Below, one piece after another: positions 40,581-50,008 of a stretch of DNA of 64,000 bases. This DNA is from Nocardiopsis potens DSM 45234 (GTDB taxonomy: Bacteria > Actinomycetota > Actinomycetes > Streptosporangiales > Streptosporangiaceae). Every line of letters starts with the position of its first letter. Positions within the stretch are counted from its first letter, which is position 1. The DNA lies in contig NZ_ANBB01000024.1 of assembly GCF_000341105.1 (NCBI RefSeq), positions 39,367-103,366 of the forward strand, given 5' to 3'. Below the pieces are notes generated by a model, which was not told where the DNA came from, made no database searches, and worked only from the letters and a program-made list of their open reading frames with translations. Position numbers and translations under genes: made by a program.

Positions 40581-41969
40581 TCAGAGGGTGACGTCGGTCG
40601 TCCTGCTCCGGCCGTTGCGCTCGTACTCGACCTCCACGGTGTCGTCCGGCTTCTTGTCGGCGACCAGCTCCTGGAGGGTCTCGCTGTCGGTGACGGTGCG
40701 CCCGTCGAAGCGGGTGATCACGTCGCCGGGGCGCAGGCCCGCCTCGTCGGCCGGGCTTCCCGGGGTGACGGCGCCCTCCTCGTCGGCGATCTGCGCGCCG
40801 CCGTCCGCGTAGCCGCTGTCCAGCGCGACGCCCAGCGCCGCCTTGGAGGACGATCCGCCGGACTCCCCGGAGCCCGCGGAGCCGCCGTCGATGATCTCGT
40901 TCACGACCTCCTCGGCCACGTCTGAGGGGATGGCGAAGCCGAGGCCGATGCTGCCGCTCTGCTCGCCGGGGGCCCCGCCCATCGTGGCGATGGCGGTGTT
41001 CACCCCGATGACCCGGCCCTGCTCGTCGACGAGCGGGCCGCCGGAGTTGCCCGGGTTGATCGCGGCGTCGGTCTGCAGCGCCTTGATGTCGGTGCGGGCG
41101 CCGTCCTCGCCGAGCGCCACCGAGCGGTCCTTGGCGCTGATGATGCCGGTGGTGACGGTGCCCGCCAGGCCCAGCGGGGCGCCGATGGCGATCACCTGGT
41201 CCCCGACGGTGACGTCCTCGGAGGAGCCGAACTGGAGCGGCTCGACGTCGCGCAGCGGGCGGCGGATCTTCAGCACCGCCAGGTCGCTCTCCGGCCGGGT
41301 GCCGACGATGTCGGCGGGGCTGGTGCGGCCGTTGCTGTAGGCGACCTCCATCCCCTCCTCCAGGGCGCCCGCGACGTGGAAGTTGGTCACCACGTGGTCG
41401 TCGTCGATGATGAAGCCGGAGCCGTTGCCGCCGCGGGAGCGGTCGTCCGGCTGGATCGAGACCACGCTGGGGCTGACCCGCTGGGCGACGCCGGCGATGG
41501 TGTCCGGGGCGCGGCTGGGCGCGTCACTGGGGGCGTTGTTGAGCTTGACGCCCTCGCCCTGGGTGCCCCCGTCGGCCGCGGGCGCTCCGACCCTTCCGCC
41601 GACGAACCCGCCGACCCCGGCGGCGACCAGTGCGACCAGCACCACCACCAGCAGGACTGACCAGATCGGCATGCCCCGGCGCGGGGGCCGGGGGGCGGCG
41701 GGCGCCTCCCCGCCGGGCGGCGGCGGGGGCGGGCCGGGGGGCACCGCACCGGGAGGCACCGCGCCGGGGGGCGGCCCCGGCGGCTGCATCGCCCCGCCCG
41801 CCGGAGCGGGGCCGGGGCCGGCCGGCTCCGCGCCGGGCGGGACCTGCCCGCCGGGGCCGAAGGGTCCGGGGCGGTGGGCCGGCTGCTGACCGGTGCCCGG
41901 GCCGTACGGGCCCGCCGGGTTCGGCCGCGACGGGCCTTCGGGGGGCGGGGTGCCGGTCTCGTCCGTCAT
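40581..41969 (-). CDS. htrA: HtrA/DegP-like serine protease with PDZ domain
   Basis: This 462-residue membrane-anchored protease has a Pro/Gly-rich cytosolic N-terminus (about 1-98), one membrane span (SVLLVVVLVALVAAGVGGFV), then a trypsin-like domain with the triad in TNFHVAG, SDLAVLK and GNSGGPL. A PDZ domain occupies about 370-455. It faces the outside and degrades misfolded envelope proteins. It ends the sigE-rseA-rseB-like-htrA cluster, the counterpart of Rv1221-Rv1223. The start at 41969 has GGAGACG upstream. A tatB gene, which follows in M. tuberculosis, is absent here. Confidence 0.93.
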   Translation of the reverse strand: MTDETGTPPPEGPSRPNPAGPYGPGTGQQPAHRPGPFGPGGQVPPGAEPAGPGPAPAGGAMQPPGPPPGAVPPGAVPPGPPPPPPGGEAPAAPRPPRRGMPIWSVLLVVVLVALVAAGVGGFVGGRVGAPAADGGTQGEGVKLNNAPSDAPSRAPDTIAGVAQRVSPSVVSIQPDDRSRGGNGSGFIIDDDHVVTNFHVAGALEEGMEVAYSNGRTSPADIVGTRPESDLAVLKIRRPLRDVEPLQFGSSEDVTVGDQVIAIGAPLGLAGTVTTGIISAKDRSVALGEDGARTDIKALQTDAAINPGNSGGPLVDEQGRVIGVNTAIATMGGAPGEQSGSIGLGFAIPSDVAEEVVNEIIDGGSAGSGESGGSSSKAALGVALDSGYADGGAQIADEEGAVTPGSPADEAGLRPGDVITRFDGRTVTDSETLQELVADKKPDDTVEVEYERNGRSRTTDVTL

Positions 41970-42135
41970 GAAAGTCGTCTCCGTCTGTCGCTGCCTCCTC
42001 CCGATTGTGGAGGAGATCGCGTAAACCGTCGGTTAGTGGGCGCCACCGACCGCGTCCACCCGAGTGAACACTATGCCGCCAATGCGCGGTATACCCCATC
42101 GAGGACGATGCCGGGCATCGCGCGTCCGGGGCCGG

Positions 42136-43227
42136 TCAGATTCCGAACCAGTCGCCGAACCGGGCGAAGCCCCGGTCCACCCGGTCCCAGAAGCCGACCT
42201 CGTCCGGTCCGGGCAGCGAGGCGGCCGCCGCGGCGACCGCGTCCGCCGGGGCGTCGGCGAGCATCGTGTACACGTACTCCTCCGACTCCCACATCCGGCG
42301 CTGCTGACCGGCCCCGCCCATGTAGACGGTTCCGCCGCCGCCTTCGACCGCGCGCATGCCCTGTCCGGTTCCGCCCGATCCGGGACCGAGCCGGCCGCGC
42401 TCGACGAAGACCGAGATGACCGAGAGGCCGTCGGAGTAGCTGAGGTGCACCACCGGCCCGGAGGGCTTGCGCTTGGTCCGCGCGTCCATCAGCCGGTAGT
42501 TCCAGGAGAGCCGGTCCGGCGCGGTCCAGCCGTCGGCGCGCAGCTCCCGGAGCTCGCCCTGGTCCAGCCGGTCGCCCCACGGGTCGGGGGAGCGCCCGTC
42601 CCCGGCCGCGCCGGCGGCCGCGTCCACCACCCGGAACTCGGTGAACTCGGAGAAGTGCACCACCCGGCCGAGCGGGTCCAGGGTCATCCGGCGCAGCGGC
42701 AGCCCGGTCTCGCCGTCGATCCAGAACCGGCCGGCCGCGCCGCCGTCGGCGCGCAGCGCCTCGACCAGCTCCGCCGGGCGGCCGGAGACCTCGCCGGCCC
42801 CGGCCCGGACCACCCGGTAGTTCTCCTCCAGGGCGTCCAGGACGCGGGCGCCGGGGTCGGGCCACTCCGAGGAGGCGGCGGGGCGGAGCCGCATCCCGCC
42901 CGCGCCGCCCGGCTCGTGGAACCGGGTGCCCGTCTCCGCGCTGTGCTCGACCTCGACGACCCGGTGCTCGGTGCCGGCCGGGCCGGTGGAGCTGATCGCC
43001 TGCACCCCCTGGTAGGAGACCTTCCGGGAGGCGTCCGCGGCCCGGCGGAGCAGGTCCATGCCGTCGTCGGCGCCGCCCGCCGGGCCCTGCCCGCTGCCCG
43101 GACCAGACGAGGCGGTCAGGGTCAGCGCGAGCAGCAGCGCGCAGCAGAGGGCGAGCAGGGCCGTAGAGCCGTCGTACCGGGAGCGATCGCCCCCGCAGGG
43201 CCATGGAGCTCCGTCGCGCCCGGTCAC
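42136..43227 (-). CDS. MucB/RseB-like sigma-E regulatory protein
   Basis: This 363-residue protein has an N-terminal hydrophobic anchor (ALLALCCALLLALTLTAS). A MucB/RseB-type large domain follows (RKVSYQGVQAISSTGPAGTE, then FWIDGETGLPLRRMTLDPLG) and a C-terminal small domain. RseB binds the periplasmic face of the anti-sigma factor and, in E. coli, senses lipoproteins and LPS; here an exported lipid or peptide signal is an inference. The GTGA overlap with the anti-sigma stop (43224-43227) indicates translational coupling. GTG at 43230 is the alternative. htrA follows 166 bp downstream. Confidence 0.8.
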   Translation of the reverse strand: MTGRDGAPWPCGGDRSRYDGSTALLALCCALLLALTLTASSGPGSGQGPAGGADDGMDLLRRAADASRKVSYQGVQAISSTGPAGTEHRVVEVEHSAETGTRFHEPGGAGGMRLRPAASSEWPDPGARVLDALEENYRVVRAGAGEVSGRPAELVEALRADGGAAGRFWIDGETGLPLRRMTLDPLGRVVHFSEFTEFRVVDAAAGAAGDGRSPDPWGDRLDQGELRELRADGWTAPDRLSWNYRLMDARTKRKPSGPVVHLSYSDGLSVISVFVERGRLGPGSGGTGQGMRAVEGGGGTVYMGGAGQQRRMWESEEYVYTMLADAPADAVAAAAASLPGPDEVGFWDRVDRGFARFGDWFGI

Positions 43228-43907
43228 CACGCCCGCGGGGTGCCGTCGCCCCCGGACGTCCCGGGGACGTGTGCGACGGGCCCGACCGGGGTGCCGGGGG
43301 CGCTCCGCGCCCCCTCCGCGCCGTCCTCGGAGGCGGGCAGGGCGGCCTGCCCCGCGGTCAGCGCGTGCTCCACCGCGTAGTCCTCCAGGGAGGGGCGGAC
43401 CACCGGGGCCTGCTCGGCGTCGCCGCCGGCCACGAAGGCGGTGCCCAGGGTCAGCGCGAGCGCGGACACTCCTGCCACCGCATAGCGGGTGCGGTGCCAG
43501 CCGGGCCGCAGCACCGACGGGGCCTGCAGCGGGCGCCGGGGCCGCCGGGCCGGCGGCTGGGCGGCCGCGGGGCCCGGGGCGGGGCCGGCGGGCGGCGGGC
43601 CGCCCAGCGGCCGACTCGACCCCAGCGGCGGCGGTCCTCCGAACAGGCCGCCGCTACCGGGGCCGGGTGGTTCCGACGAGCGGTCGGGCGGGCCGGCGCC
43701 CAGCGCGGACAGCCTGCCGAGGAAGTCGCTCGACGGGTCCGGGGCGTCCAGCCCGTGCAGCCGGCGCTTGAGCCGGCGGAGCATGTCGGCCTCGAAGCGG
43801 CACGAGTCGCATGAGGCCAGATGGATCAGCGCCCGGTCCCGCTCGGCGGGCCCCAGCTCACCGTCGACCAGGGCGGAAATCCGCTCGCCCAGGTGCTCCA
43901 TGCTCAT
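43224..43907 (-). CDS. rseA: Anti-sigma factor (ZAS/zf-HC2), RseA type
   Basis: This 227-residue protein has an N-terminal zinc-binding anti-sigma domain with the HxxxCxxC motif IHLASCDSC near 28-36. A long Pro/Gly-rich linker leads to one membrane span ([21 protein letters not shown]) and an outside domain. It should hold SigE inactive at the membrane. ATG at 43907 overlaps the sigE stop as ATGA and has GGGAGGTGGA upstream, so sigma and anti-sigma are made in step. The outside part ends in [15 protein letters not shown], which has no recognised fold. Confidence 0.88.
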   Translation of the reverse strand: MSMEHLGERISALVDGELGPAERDRALIHLASCDSCRFEADMLRRLKRRLHGLDAPDPSSDFLGRLSALGAGPPDRSSEPPGPGSGGLFGGPPPLGSSRPLGGPPPAGPAPGPAAAQPPARRPRRPLQAPSVLRPGWHRTRYAVAGVSALALTLGTAFVAGGDAEQAPVVRPSLEDYAVEHALTAGQAALPASEDGAEGARSAPGTPVGPVAHVPGTSGGDGTPRAW

Positions 43908-44503
43908 TCCACCTCCCGGGTCCATACCTGTGCCTCGGCGCCGGCCGTGTCCTTCCCGGCCAGCCTGCGCCGGTGCTCCAGCGCCTTGCGGAGCTGGGCC
44001 CGGCCGCGGTGGATCCGGCTGCGCACGGTGCCGAGCTTGACCCCGAGCGTCGCCGCGATCTCCTCGTAGGACAGCCCCTCGATGTCGCAGAGCACCACCG
44101 GGGCGCGGAACTCGGCGGGCAGCGCGTCCAGCGCGGCCTGCACGTCGGCGTCGAAGTGGCGGTCGTCGTAGGACTGCGCGGGCGAGGGCTCGCGGCCCTG
44201 CAGCCGCTCCGCGGCGTTGTCCGCCAGGCCCTCGAACCGGATGCGGGCCTTGCGCCGCGCCATGTCGAGGAAGAGGTTGGTGGTGATCCGGTGCAGCCAC
44301 CCCTCGAACGTCCCGGGGGTGTAAGAGGAGAGCGAGCGGAACACCCTGATGAAGACCTCCTGGGTGAGGTCCTCGGCGTCGTGCTTGTTCCCGGTGAGGC
44401 GGAAGGCGAGGCGGTACACCCGAGCGGAGTGGTTCTGCACCACTTCCTCCCAGCTCGGAGGCTGCCACTGCTCGAAGTCGACGGCAGCGTCGGGGTCGGC
44501 CAC
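43904..44503 (-). CDS. sigE: ECF sigma factor SigE
   Basis: This 199-residue sigma factor has region 2 ([20 protein letters not shown] ... [28 protein letters not shown]) and region 4 ([20 protein letters not shown] ... [17 protein letters not shown]). It directs envelope-stress transcription. GTG at 44503 has AAAGGAG 6 nt upstream. The frame is open further upstream but is not conserved. It forms an operon with rseA, the rseB-like gene and htrA, and diverges from the O-methyltransferase, the same arrangement as Rv1220c-Rv1223. A GGAAC/GTT element upstream suggests autoregulation. Confidence 0.93.
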   Translation of the reverse strand: MADPDAAVDFEQWQPPSWEEVVQNHSARVYRLAFRLTGNKHDAEDLTQEVFIRVFRSLSSYTPGTFEGWLHRITTNLFLDMARRKARIRFEGLADNAAERLQGREPSPAQSYDDRHFDADVQAALDALPAEFRAPVVLCDIEGLSYEEIAATLGVKLGTVRSRIHRGRAQLRKALEHRRRLAGKDTAGAEAQVWTREVE

Positions 44504-44860
44504 CGTTGCTCCTTTCGGTTCGTACCGCGCATCCGGCCGTTCCCGGACACCGCCGGGCGCGGGGATCGCGCCGGCGGGGGCCGTCACCGGTTCCGGGGAG
44601 GGCTCGGCGCCCACCGGTTCTTCGGCCTTGTCGGTCCTTCCTCCGGTGCAACGCCGGGCGCCGCCGATTAAGTTCCTTCCGGCCGCCCGTTCTTTTCCAC
44701 TCCGCTCCCCGGTTTTTTTCGCCGTTCCGCGTGCCGACCTGCGTCGGACGTGGTAGCGGGGGGCTGTTGGGCTAATCTTTCGGTGACGCACGGGCCCGGA
44801 CGTGACCGCACGCCTACTTTGCGCAACGGCGTCCCCAGAGGCCCGCCAGCTCCGTTCCAC
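44504..44860. other. Divergent sigE / O-methyltransferase regulatory region
   Basis: This 357-bp gap has locally lower GC, with runs such as GGTTTTTTTCG near 44712. It holds the candidate ECF promoter at 44650-44676 and TAATCT at 44773, which could be a -10 for the rightward gene. No ORF was accepted. Confidence 0.5.
44650..44676 (-). promoter_or_regulatory. Candidate SigE-autoregulated promoter
   Basis: On the minus strand GGAACTT (-35) begins at 44676 and GTTG (-10) begins at 44652, with 19 nt between GGAAC and GTT. This resembles ECF/SigE promoters (GGAAC-N16-18-GTT). It lies about 150 nt upstream of the sigE GTG. The spacer is slightly long. Confidence 0.4.
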
Positions 44861-45529
44861 GTGTGGGAGGCCGTCATCATCGGCAGAAACGAAACCCTGG
44901 CGCACCTGGAGCACTACGCGGACGACGATCCCGCGCTGGCCTGGGTCCGCGACGCCGCCGGGGCCGATCCGGGCGCGCAGCCGGTGAGCGCGGCCTGCGG
45001 CGCCGCGCTGCGCTTCCTGGCCGCGGCGATCGGCGCGCGGGCCGCGGTGGAGGTCGGCACGGGGTACGGGGGGTCCGGGATCTGGCTGCTCCGCGGCATG
45101 CGCCCGGACTCCATCCTGACCACGGTCGACATCGACCCGGTCTGCCAGGAGACCGCGCGCGACGCCTACCGCGAGGCCGGGTTCTCGGCCAACCGCACCC
45201 GGCTCATCCGGGGCCTGGCGATGGAGGTCCTGCCCCGGCTCACCGACGGCGCCTACGACCTGGTCTTCGCCGACGCGGCGAAGAGCGAGTACCCCGCCTA
45301 CCTCGCCGAGGCGCTGCGGCTGCTGCGGCCGGGCGGGGTGGTGGTCTTCCACGACGCGCTGGAGTCCGGCCCGGCCGGCGACGGCCCGCTCAGCGCGACC
45401 GACGCCGGGACCGCCGCCGTCCGCGAGGTGGGCCGCGCCGTCCGGGAGGACGACTCGCTGGTCCCGCTGCTGCTCCCGATCGGCGCGGGCCTCCTCGCGG
45501 CGATCCGCGAGGAGGCCCGTCCGTCCTGA
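44861..45529 (+). CDS. SAM-dependent O-methyltransferase (Rv1220c-like, class I)
   Basis: This protein of about 217-222 residues belongs to the catechol-O-methyltransferase-like family 3. It has the SAM loop [20 protein letters not shown], the TTVDID acidic motif, and [20 protein letters not shown] where D, K and acidic residues bind metal. The substrate is unknown. GTG at 44861 lacks an SD. GGGAGG at 44865-44870 is followed 5 and 8 nt later by in-frame ATC codons (44876, 44879), where homologous proteins tend to begin, so an ATC start is possible. It is divergent from sigE. Confidence 0.88.
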   Translation: MWEAVIIGRNETLAHLEHYADDDPALAWVRDAAGADPGAQPVSAACGAALRFLAAAIGARAAVEVGTGYGGSGIWLLRGMRPDSILTTVDIDPVCQETARDAYREAGFSANRTRLIRGLAMEVLPRLTDGAYDLVFADAAKSEYPAYLAEALRLLRPGGVVVFHDALESGPAGDGPLSATDAGTAAVREVGRAVREDDSLVPLLLPIGAGLLAAIREEARPS

Positions 45530-45542
45530 GCCGGCCGGCCGG

Positions 45543-47033
45543 TCAGGCCAGCCAGCGGAGCAGCGTTCGGGTGGCGAACGCGGTGCCGCCCTTGGTGAGC
45601 ACGCCCTGCTCGCTCATCGACCGGCCGGGGCCGGCGATGTCCAGGTGGGCCCAGGGCAGCCCGCCGGTGAACTCGCGCAGGAACAGCGCCGCCTCGGTCG
45701 CCCCGACGTGGCCGTAGTCGCTCTTGGTGGCGATGTTGGCCAGGTCGGCCACCGGCGACTCCAGGGCGTCGCGGTACTCCTCGGTGAGGGGCATCCGCCA
45801 CAGCGGCTCGCCGGCCCGCTCGCCGGCCGAGCGCAGCGCCTCGGCCAGCCCGTCGTCGGTGGCGAACAGCGCGCCGATCCCGGTGCCCAGGGCGACCTTG
45901 GCCGCCCCGGTGAGCGTCGCGACGTCCACCAGCTGGTCCGGGGCCAGCTCGGCGACGGCGTAGTCCAGGGCGTCGGCCATCACCAGCCGGCCCTCCGCGT
46001 CGGTGTTGAGCACCTCCACGGTGCGCCCGCCGTAGGTGGTGAGCACGTCCCCGGGGCGCTGCGCCGACCCGGAGACGGAGTTCTCCGCCACCGCGATGAG
46101 CCCGGTGACCCGGGTCCGGGACCCCAGCTCGGCCAGGGCCGACAGCACGCCCAGGACCACCGCCGAACCGCTCATGTCGGTCTTCATGAGCTTCATGTTG
46201 TCGTTCGGCTTGAGCGACAGCCCCCCGGTGTCGAAGGTGATGCCCTTGCCCACCAGCACGACGTGCCGGTCCGCGTTCTCCGGGGTGTAGGAGAGCCGGA
46301 CCATCCGGGGCGGCCGGGCCGACCCCTGGCCGACCGCGAGGATCGCGCCGAACCCGCCGCGCTCCAGATCCGCCTCGTCCCAGACCTCGACCTCCAGCCC
46401 GGCGCCGGCGGCGATCTCCCGGGCGCGCTGCGCGAGCCACTCCGGGTCCTTCTCCGCCGACGGGGTGTTGATCAGGTCGCGGGCCAGCGCGGTGGCGCGG
46501 GCCAGCGCCGTCCCCCGGCGCACCGCCTCCACCGGCTTGTCGCCGTCCCCGCAGACCAGCTCGATGCCGCCCACCGGGGCGGGCCCCTTGTCGGCGGTGG
46601 CGAGGCTGAACCGGTAGGAGGCGAGCAGCGCCCCCTCGGTGAACGCGGTGACGGACTCCGCACCGTCCCCCGGGAAGGGAAGCCGGGCGATGCCGGTGGC
46701 CGCCTTGGTCCGCCCCTTGGCGAGGCGGGCCAGCGCCGCGCCGGCGGTTCTCAGGTCGGCGGGGTCACCGGACCCGGTGCCGAGCAGGGCCACCCGGACC
46801 AGCCCGCGGCCGAGGTCCGCGGCGAACTGCGCGGTCTCGCCGGGCTTCCCGGTCAGCTCATAGTGCGCGACCAGCTCGGCGAGGGGTGCCGGCAGCCGCG
46901 CGTCCAGGTCCCCGGCCGCCGCGGTGACCGCCTCGGGCCCCGCGTCCGTCGCCCGGACGGGGATCGCCACCAGGTCGGCGTCGGTGTCCGCGAGGGATCC
47001 CGGAACCGGCCGGATCTCCGTTTCGAAAGGCAC
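45543..47033 (-). CDS. pepA: Leucyl aminopeptidase (M17, PepA)
   Basis: This 496-residue M17 enzyme has the N-terminal macro-like domain to about 170 and the di-zinc catalytic domain. Key motifs are [28 protein letters not shown] and the signature [14 protein letters not shown]. It removes N-terminal amino acids from peptides and forms hexamers; some PepA proteins also bind DNA. GTG at 47033; no strong SD is visible. Its end faces the O-methyltransferase with only 13 bp between stops. DUF3117 lies 88 bp upstream on the same strand. Confidence 0.93.
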   Translation of the reverse strand: MPFETEIRPVPGSLADTDADLVAIPVRATDAGPEAVTAAAGDLDARLPAPLAELVAHYELTGKPGETAQFAADLGRGLVRVALLGTGSGDPADLRTAGAALARLAKGRTKAATGIARLPFPGDGAESVTAFTEGALLASYRFSLATADKGPAPVGGIELVCGDGDKPVEAVRRGTALARATALARDLINTPSAEKDPEWLAQRAREIAAGAGLEVEVWDEADLERGGFGAILAVGQGSARPPRMVRLSYTPENADRHVVLVGKGITFDTGGLSLKPNDNMKLMKTDMSGSAVVLGVLSALAELGSRTRVTGLIAVAENSVSGSAQRPGDVLTTYGGRTVEVLNTDAEGRLVMADALDYAVAELAPDQLVDVATLTGAAKVALGTGIGALFATDDGLAEALRSAGERAGEPLWRMPLTEEYRDALESPVADLANIATKSDYGHVGATEAALFLREFTGGLPWAHLDIAGPGRSMSEQGVLTKGGTAFATRTLLRWLA

Positions 47034-47121
47034 GCTCGATCGCTCGCAATCTAGGGGGACGTGGTGTACCGCGCCCGCGGCGCTGCCGCGGCGGGCGGGG
47101 TCTCGGTCACCGGTGCGGAGT

Positions 47122-47289
47122 TCAGCCGACGACTCCGTCCAGGGCGTCCTTGAGCTCCTTGGCCTCGTCCGGCGTCAGCTCGACGACGAGGCGCCCGCCG
47201 CCCTCCAGCGGGACCCGCATGATGATGCCGCGGCCCTCCTTGGTGACCTCCATCGGACCATCACCGGTCCTCGGCTTCATCGCCGCCAT
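47122..47289 (-). CDS. DUF3117 small protein (Rv1211-like)
   Basis: This 55-residue protein is almost invariant among actinobacteria: MAAMKPRTGDGPMEVTKEGR followed by an IMRVPLEGGGRLVVELTPDE-type strand and helix. The function is not established. ATG at 47289 has AAAGGGG 8 nt upstream. It lies ahead of pepA on the same strand, and near tagA as Rv1211 lies near Rv1210. Confidence 0.92.
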   Translation of the reverse strand: MAAMKPRTGDGPMEVTKEGRGIIMRVPLEGGGRLVVELTPDEAKELKDALDGVVG

Positions 47290-47568
47290 GCCATTTCCCC
47301 TTTCATAGGAAACATCGCTGTGGACCACCGCGGGATCCGCGAGCCGGTCCGCGACGGCGGACCGGGCCGGGGGCTCCGGGCCCTCGTCCAAGCGACTCTT
47401 AGGGTCGGGATCCCCGTTCCGTCATTATCTCGGGTTTACGACCGGAATGGGAACGATCGGACAGCCCCGGGCCCGCCGGCCCCAAGGAATCCGAACAGTA
47501 AGGTTATAGCCGCAGCGCCGGAACAGGGGTGCCGGCGCCGTCCACCCGAGCCGATCGAGGAGTCCTCC

Positions 47569-48381
47569 GTGGCCGACAGCGACAGCACCGAGAGCGCCGC
47601 CGAATCCGTCTCCTACGACCTCTCCGAGGGGGTCGCCACCATCACCCTGGAGCGGCCCGACGCGATGAACTCGCTGACCAGAGCGGCCAAGGAGGAGCTG
47701 CTCGCCGCGATCGAGCGGGCCAAGGGCGACCGCGCGGCCCGCGCCGTGGTGCTCACCGGGCGCGGCCGCGCCTTCTGCGCCGGACAGGACCTGCGCGAGC
47801 ACGGCGAGAACCTGAGCGAGGGGCGCGGGCTGGACGGCACGGTCCGCGAGCACTACAACCCGATCGTGCTCGGCCTGGCGAACATGCCCAAGCCGGTGAT
47901 CGCCTCGGTCAACGGGGTGGCGGCCGGCGCCGGGGCGTCCCTGGCCTTCGCCTGCGACCTGCGGATCGCCTCGGAGAAGGCGTCGTTCTCGATGGCCTTC
48001 GCCAACGTCGGGCTCGGCTCGGACTCCGGCGCCTCCTGGACGCTGCCCCGGCTGGTCGGCCAGGCCCGCGCCGCGGAGATGCTGATGCTGGCCGAGCCGG
48101 TCAAGGCCGACCGGGCCCTGGAGATCGGCCTGGTCAACAAGGTGGTGCCGGCCGACGAGCTGGCCGGGGCCACCCGCGAGCTGGCGCTGCGGCTGGCCTC
48201 GGGCCCCACCGTGGCCTACGCGGCGATCAAGGCCGAGCTGGCGTTCGGCCAGGCGCTCGACCTGTCCCGGGCACTGGACATGGAGGCCTCCCTGCAGGAG
48301 CAGTGCGCCGAGACCGTCGACCACAAGAACGCCACGCTGGCCTTCCTGGAGAAGCAGAAGCCCGTCTTCGAGGGCCGGTAG
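47569..48381 (+). CDS. Enoyl-CoA hydratase/isomerase (PaaG/EchA type)
   Basis: This 270-residue crotonase has RAFCAGQDLREHGENL (oxyanion-hole strand, PaaG-like GQD motif) and PKPVIASVNGVAAGAGASLA. The usual catalytic Glu region is replaced by SMAFANVGLGSDSGASWTLP, where an Asp occupies the second acid position, as in PaaG-type isomerases. It may isomerise or hydrate 2,3-didehydroadipyl-type or fatty enoyl-CoAs. GTG at 47569 has GAGGAG 6 nt upstream; the longer open frame to 46924 is antisense to pepA. TAAGGT and TTATAG near 47500 may be promoter elements. Confidence 0.88.
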   Translation: MADSDSTESAAESVSYDLSEGVATITLERPDAMNSLTRAAKEELLAAIERAKGDRAARAVVLTGRGRAFCAGQDLREHGENLSEGRGLDGTVREHYNPIVLGLANMPKPVIASVNGVAAGAGASLAFACDLRIASEKASFSMAFANVGLGSDSGASWTLPRLVGQARAAEMLMLAEPVKADRALEIGLVNKVVPADELAGATRELALRLASGPTVAYAAIKAELAFGQALDLSRALDMEASLQEQCAETVDHKNATLAFLEKQKPVFEGR

Positions 48382-48593
48382 CGGCGCCTGCGGGCTCCGG
48401 TCCCGCCCTCCGCGCGAGGTCCTGCGGCGCTCCCGCCGCCCCGGCCGGCGGCGGTCTCAGCGCTGCGGGGGCGGTGGGGAGGGGCGGGCCCTCCGGTGCC
48501 CGCCGCCTTCTCCCGGACGCGGCCGCGAGGCCGGTGGGGGCGGGCCGCCGCCCCGGGCGGGAGCGCCCCGGGGCGGGGCGGCGCAGGGCGCCG

Positions 48594-49184
48594 TCAGCGC
48601 AGGGTGCCGGTGGAGACCATCTCGGTGCCGTCGTGCGACAGCGCCTCCCAGCGGGCCTCCAGGGTGCCCTCGGCGGCGCCCGGGGACAGCCGCAGCACGG
48701 AGGAGTCCACGCACCGGTCGTCCGGGTCGTAGGTCTCGACGTAGTCGAAGACGAAGCCGTCCCCGGTCCGCTCGGACAGGGTGAGGCTGCCCCGGCAGTT
48801 GAGCGTGTACCACTCGGAGCTGCCGCGCTCCTCGCCGGACTCCAGCCGGACCTCGGCCCCCCAGTCGGTGACGTGCGCGCCGGACTCGTCCTGCTGGCTC
48901 ATGTCGCCCCGCCAGGACCCGGCGAAGGAGTCGGAGACGCCGGCCCCCGCGGCCTCCTCCTCGCCGGGGCCGGAGGCCAGGCCCCAGTAGGCGGCCGCGC
49001 CGGCGCCGCCCAGCAGCACGGCGGCGGCCGCGGCGATCGCGATCACCCTGCCCCGGCGGCGGCGCGCCGCGCTGTGCCGGGTGGAGCGGGGCGGGGCCCA
49101 CAGCGACATCTGCCGCACCGGGGAGGCGGGGGGCGGCCCCTCCTCGGCGCCGCCCTCCGGCCGGCGGGTGGGAGCCTCGCTCAC
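48594..49184 (-). CDS. Membrane-anchored protein with extracytoplasmic domain, unknown
   Basis: This protein of about 196 residues has a Pro/Arg-rich cytosolic start, one membrane span (VIAIAAAAAVLLGGAGAAAY) and an outside beta-rich domain. That domain has FAGSWRGDMSQQDESGAHVT, CRGSLTLSERTGDGFVF and DDRCVDSSVLRLSP; two Cys may form a disulfide. The style recalls single-span proteins next to serine/threonine kinases, but no family was recognised. GTG at 49184 has GAGGA 6 nt upstream; an alternative GTG at 49250 would add 22 residues. Confidence 0.65.
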   Translation of the reverse strand: MSEAPTRRPEGGAEEGPPPASPVRQMSLWAPPRSTRHSAARRRRGRVIAIAAAAAVLLGGAGAAAYWGLASGPGEEEAAGAGVSDSFAGSWRGDMSQQDESGAHVTDWGAEVRLESGEERGSSEWYTLNCRGSLTLSERTGDGFVFDYVETYDPDDRCVDSSVLRLSPGAAEGTLEARWEALSHDGTEMVSTGTLR

Positions 49185-49368
49185 CGGGCGTCCTCGGCCG
49201 GGGGCCGGCTGGCGGCTCGTTTCAGGAACATCGCACTCACTCATCCTCACGTGCGAACGGCGTGCTCGGGCACCGGCACGGGCGGTCGCCCATCCGGTAC
49301 AGCGTCAGAGGATATGGCACGGCGCGAGCGGGCGGCCGCCGGTCCGGCGGAGCGCGCCCCGGCGGGGG

Positions 49369-49956
49369 TCAGCCCCTGCTCCCCCGGCGGAAGCAGTCCG
49401 CGAGGTGGTCGTCGACGATACCGGTGGCCTGCATCGCGGCGTAGGCGGTGGTGGGGCCGACGAAGCGGAACCCGCGGGCCTTGAGCGCCTTGGCCAGGGC
49501 GGCGCTCTCCGGTGTGGCGGCCGCCACGTCCGCGTCGGTCCGGGGGGCGGGGCGCTCCGGTCCGGCGGCGTGCCCGCGCACGAACGCGGCCAGGCCCTCC
49601 TGGAGTTCCAGGGCCGCGCGCGCGTTGCCGATCACCGCTTCGATCTTGGCCCGGCTGCGGATCAGCCGGGCGTCGCCGAGCATCCGCTCCACCTCCGCAT
49701 CGCCGTAGCCGGCGACGGTCCGCGGGTCGAAGCCGGCGAACGCCTCGCGCAGCGCCTCCCGCTTGCGCAGCACGGTGAGCCAGGAGAGGCCGGCCTGGAA
49801 GGCCTCCAGCGAGATCCGCTCGAACATGTCCCGGTCGGTGCGGACCGGCAGCCCCCACTCGGTGTCGTGGTAGGCCATCAGGTCCGGGGTGCCCAGCGCC
49901 CAGGTGCAGCGGCGCCGGCCGTCGGGGCCCTGGGGCGCGGTGGAGGCGCCGGTCAT
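49369..49956 (-). CDS. tagA: DNA-3-methyladenine glycosylase I
   Basis: This 195-residue Tag enzyme has RRCTWALGTPDLMAYHDTEW at the front (Zn-binding Cys and His, substrate-contacting Trp/Tyr) and MFERISLEAFQAGLSWLTVL. Near the end are GFRFVGPTTAYAAMQATGIV and DDHLADCF, which give the other His and Cys. It excises 3-methyladenine to start base-excision repair. Length is normal. ATG at 49956 has AGGAGAGGA about 7 nt upstream. Corresponds to Rv1210. Confidence 0.94.
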   Translation of the reverse strand: MTGASTAPQGPDGRRRCTWALGTPDLMAYHDTEWGLPVRTDRDMFERISLEAFQAGLSWLTVLRKREALREAFAGFDPRTVAGYGDAEVERMLGDARLIRSRAKIEAVIGNARAALELQEGLAAFVRGHAAGPERPAPRTDADVAAATPESAALAKALKARGFRFVGPTTAYAAMQATGIVDDHLADCFRRGSRG

Positions 49957-50008
49957 CGGGGAGTCCTCTCCTGGGGCGGTACGGGGGGCGGAGCGGGTCA
50001 GGGGCGGG

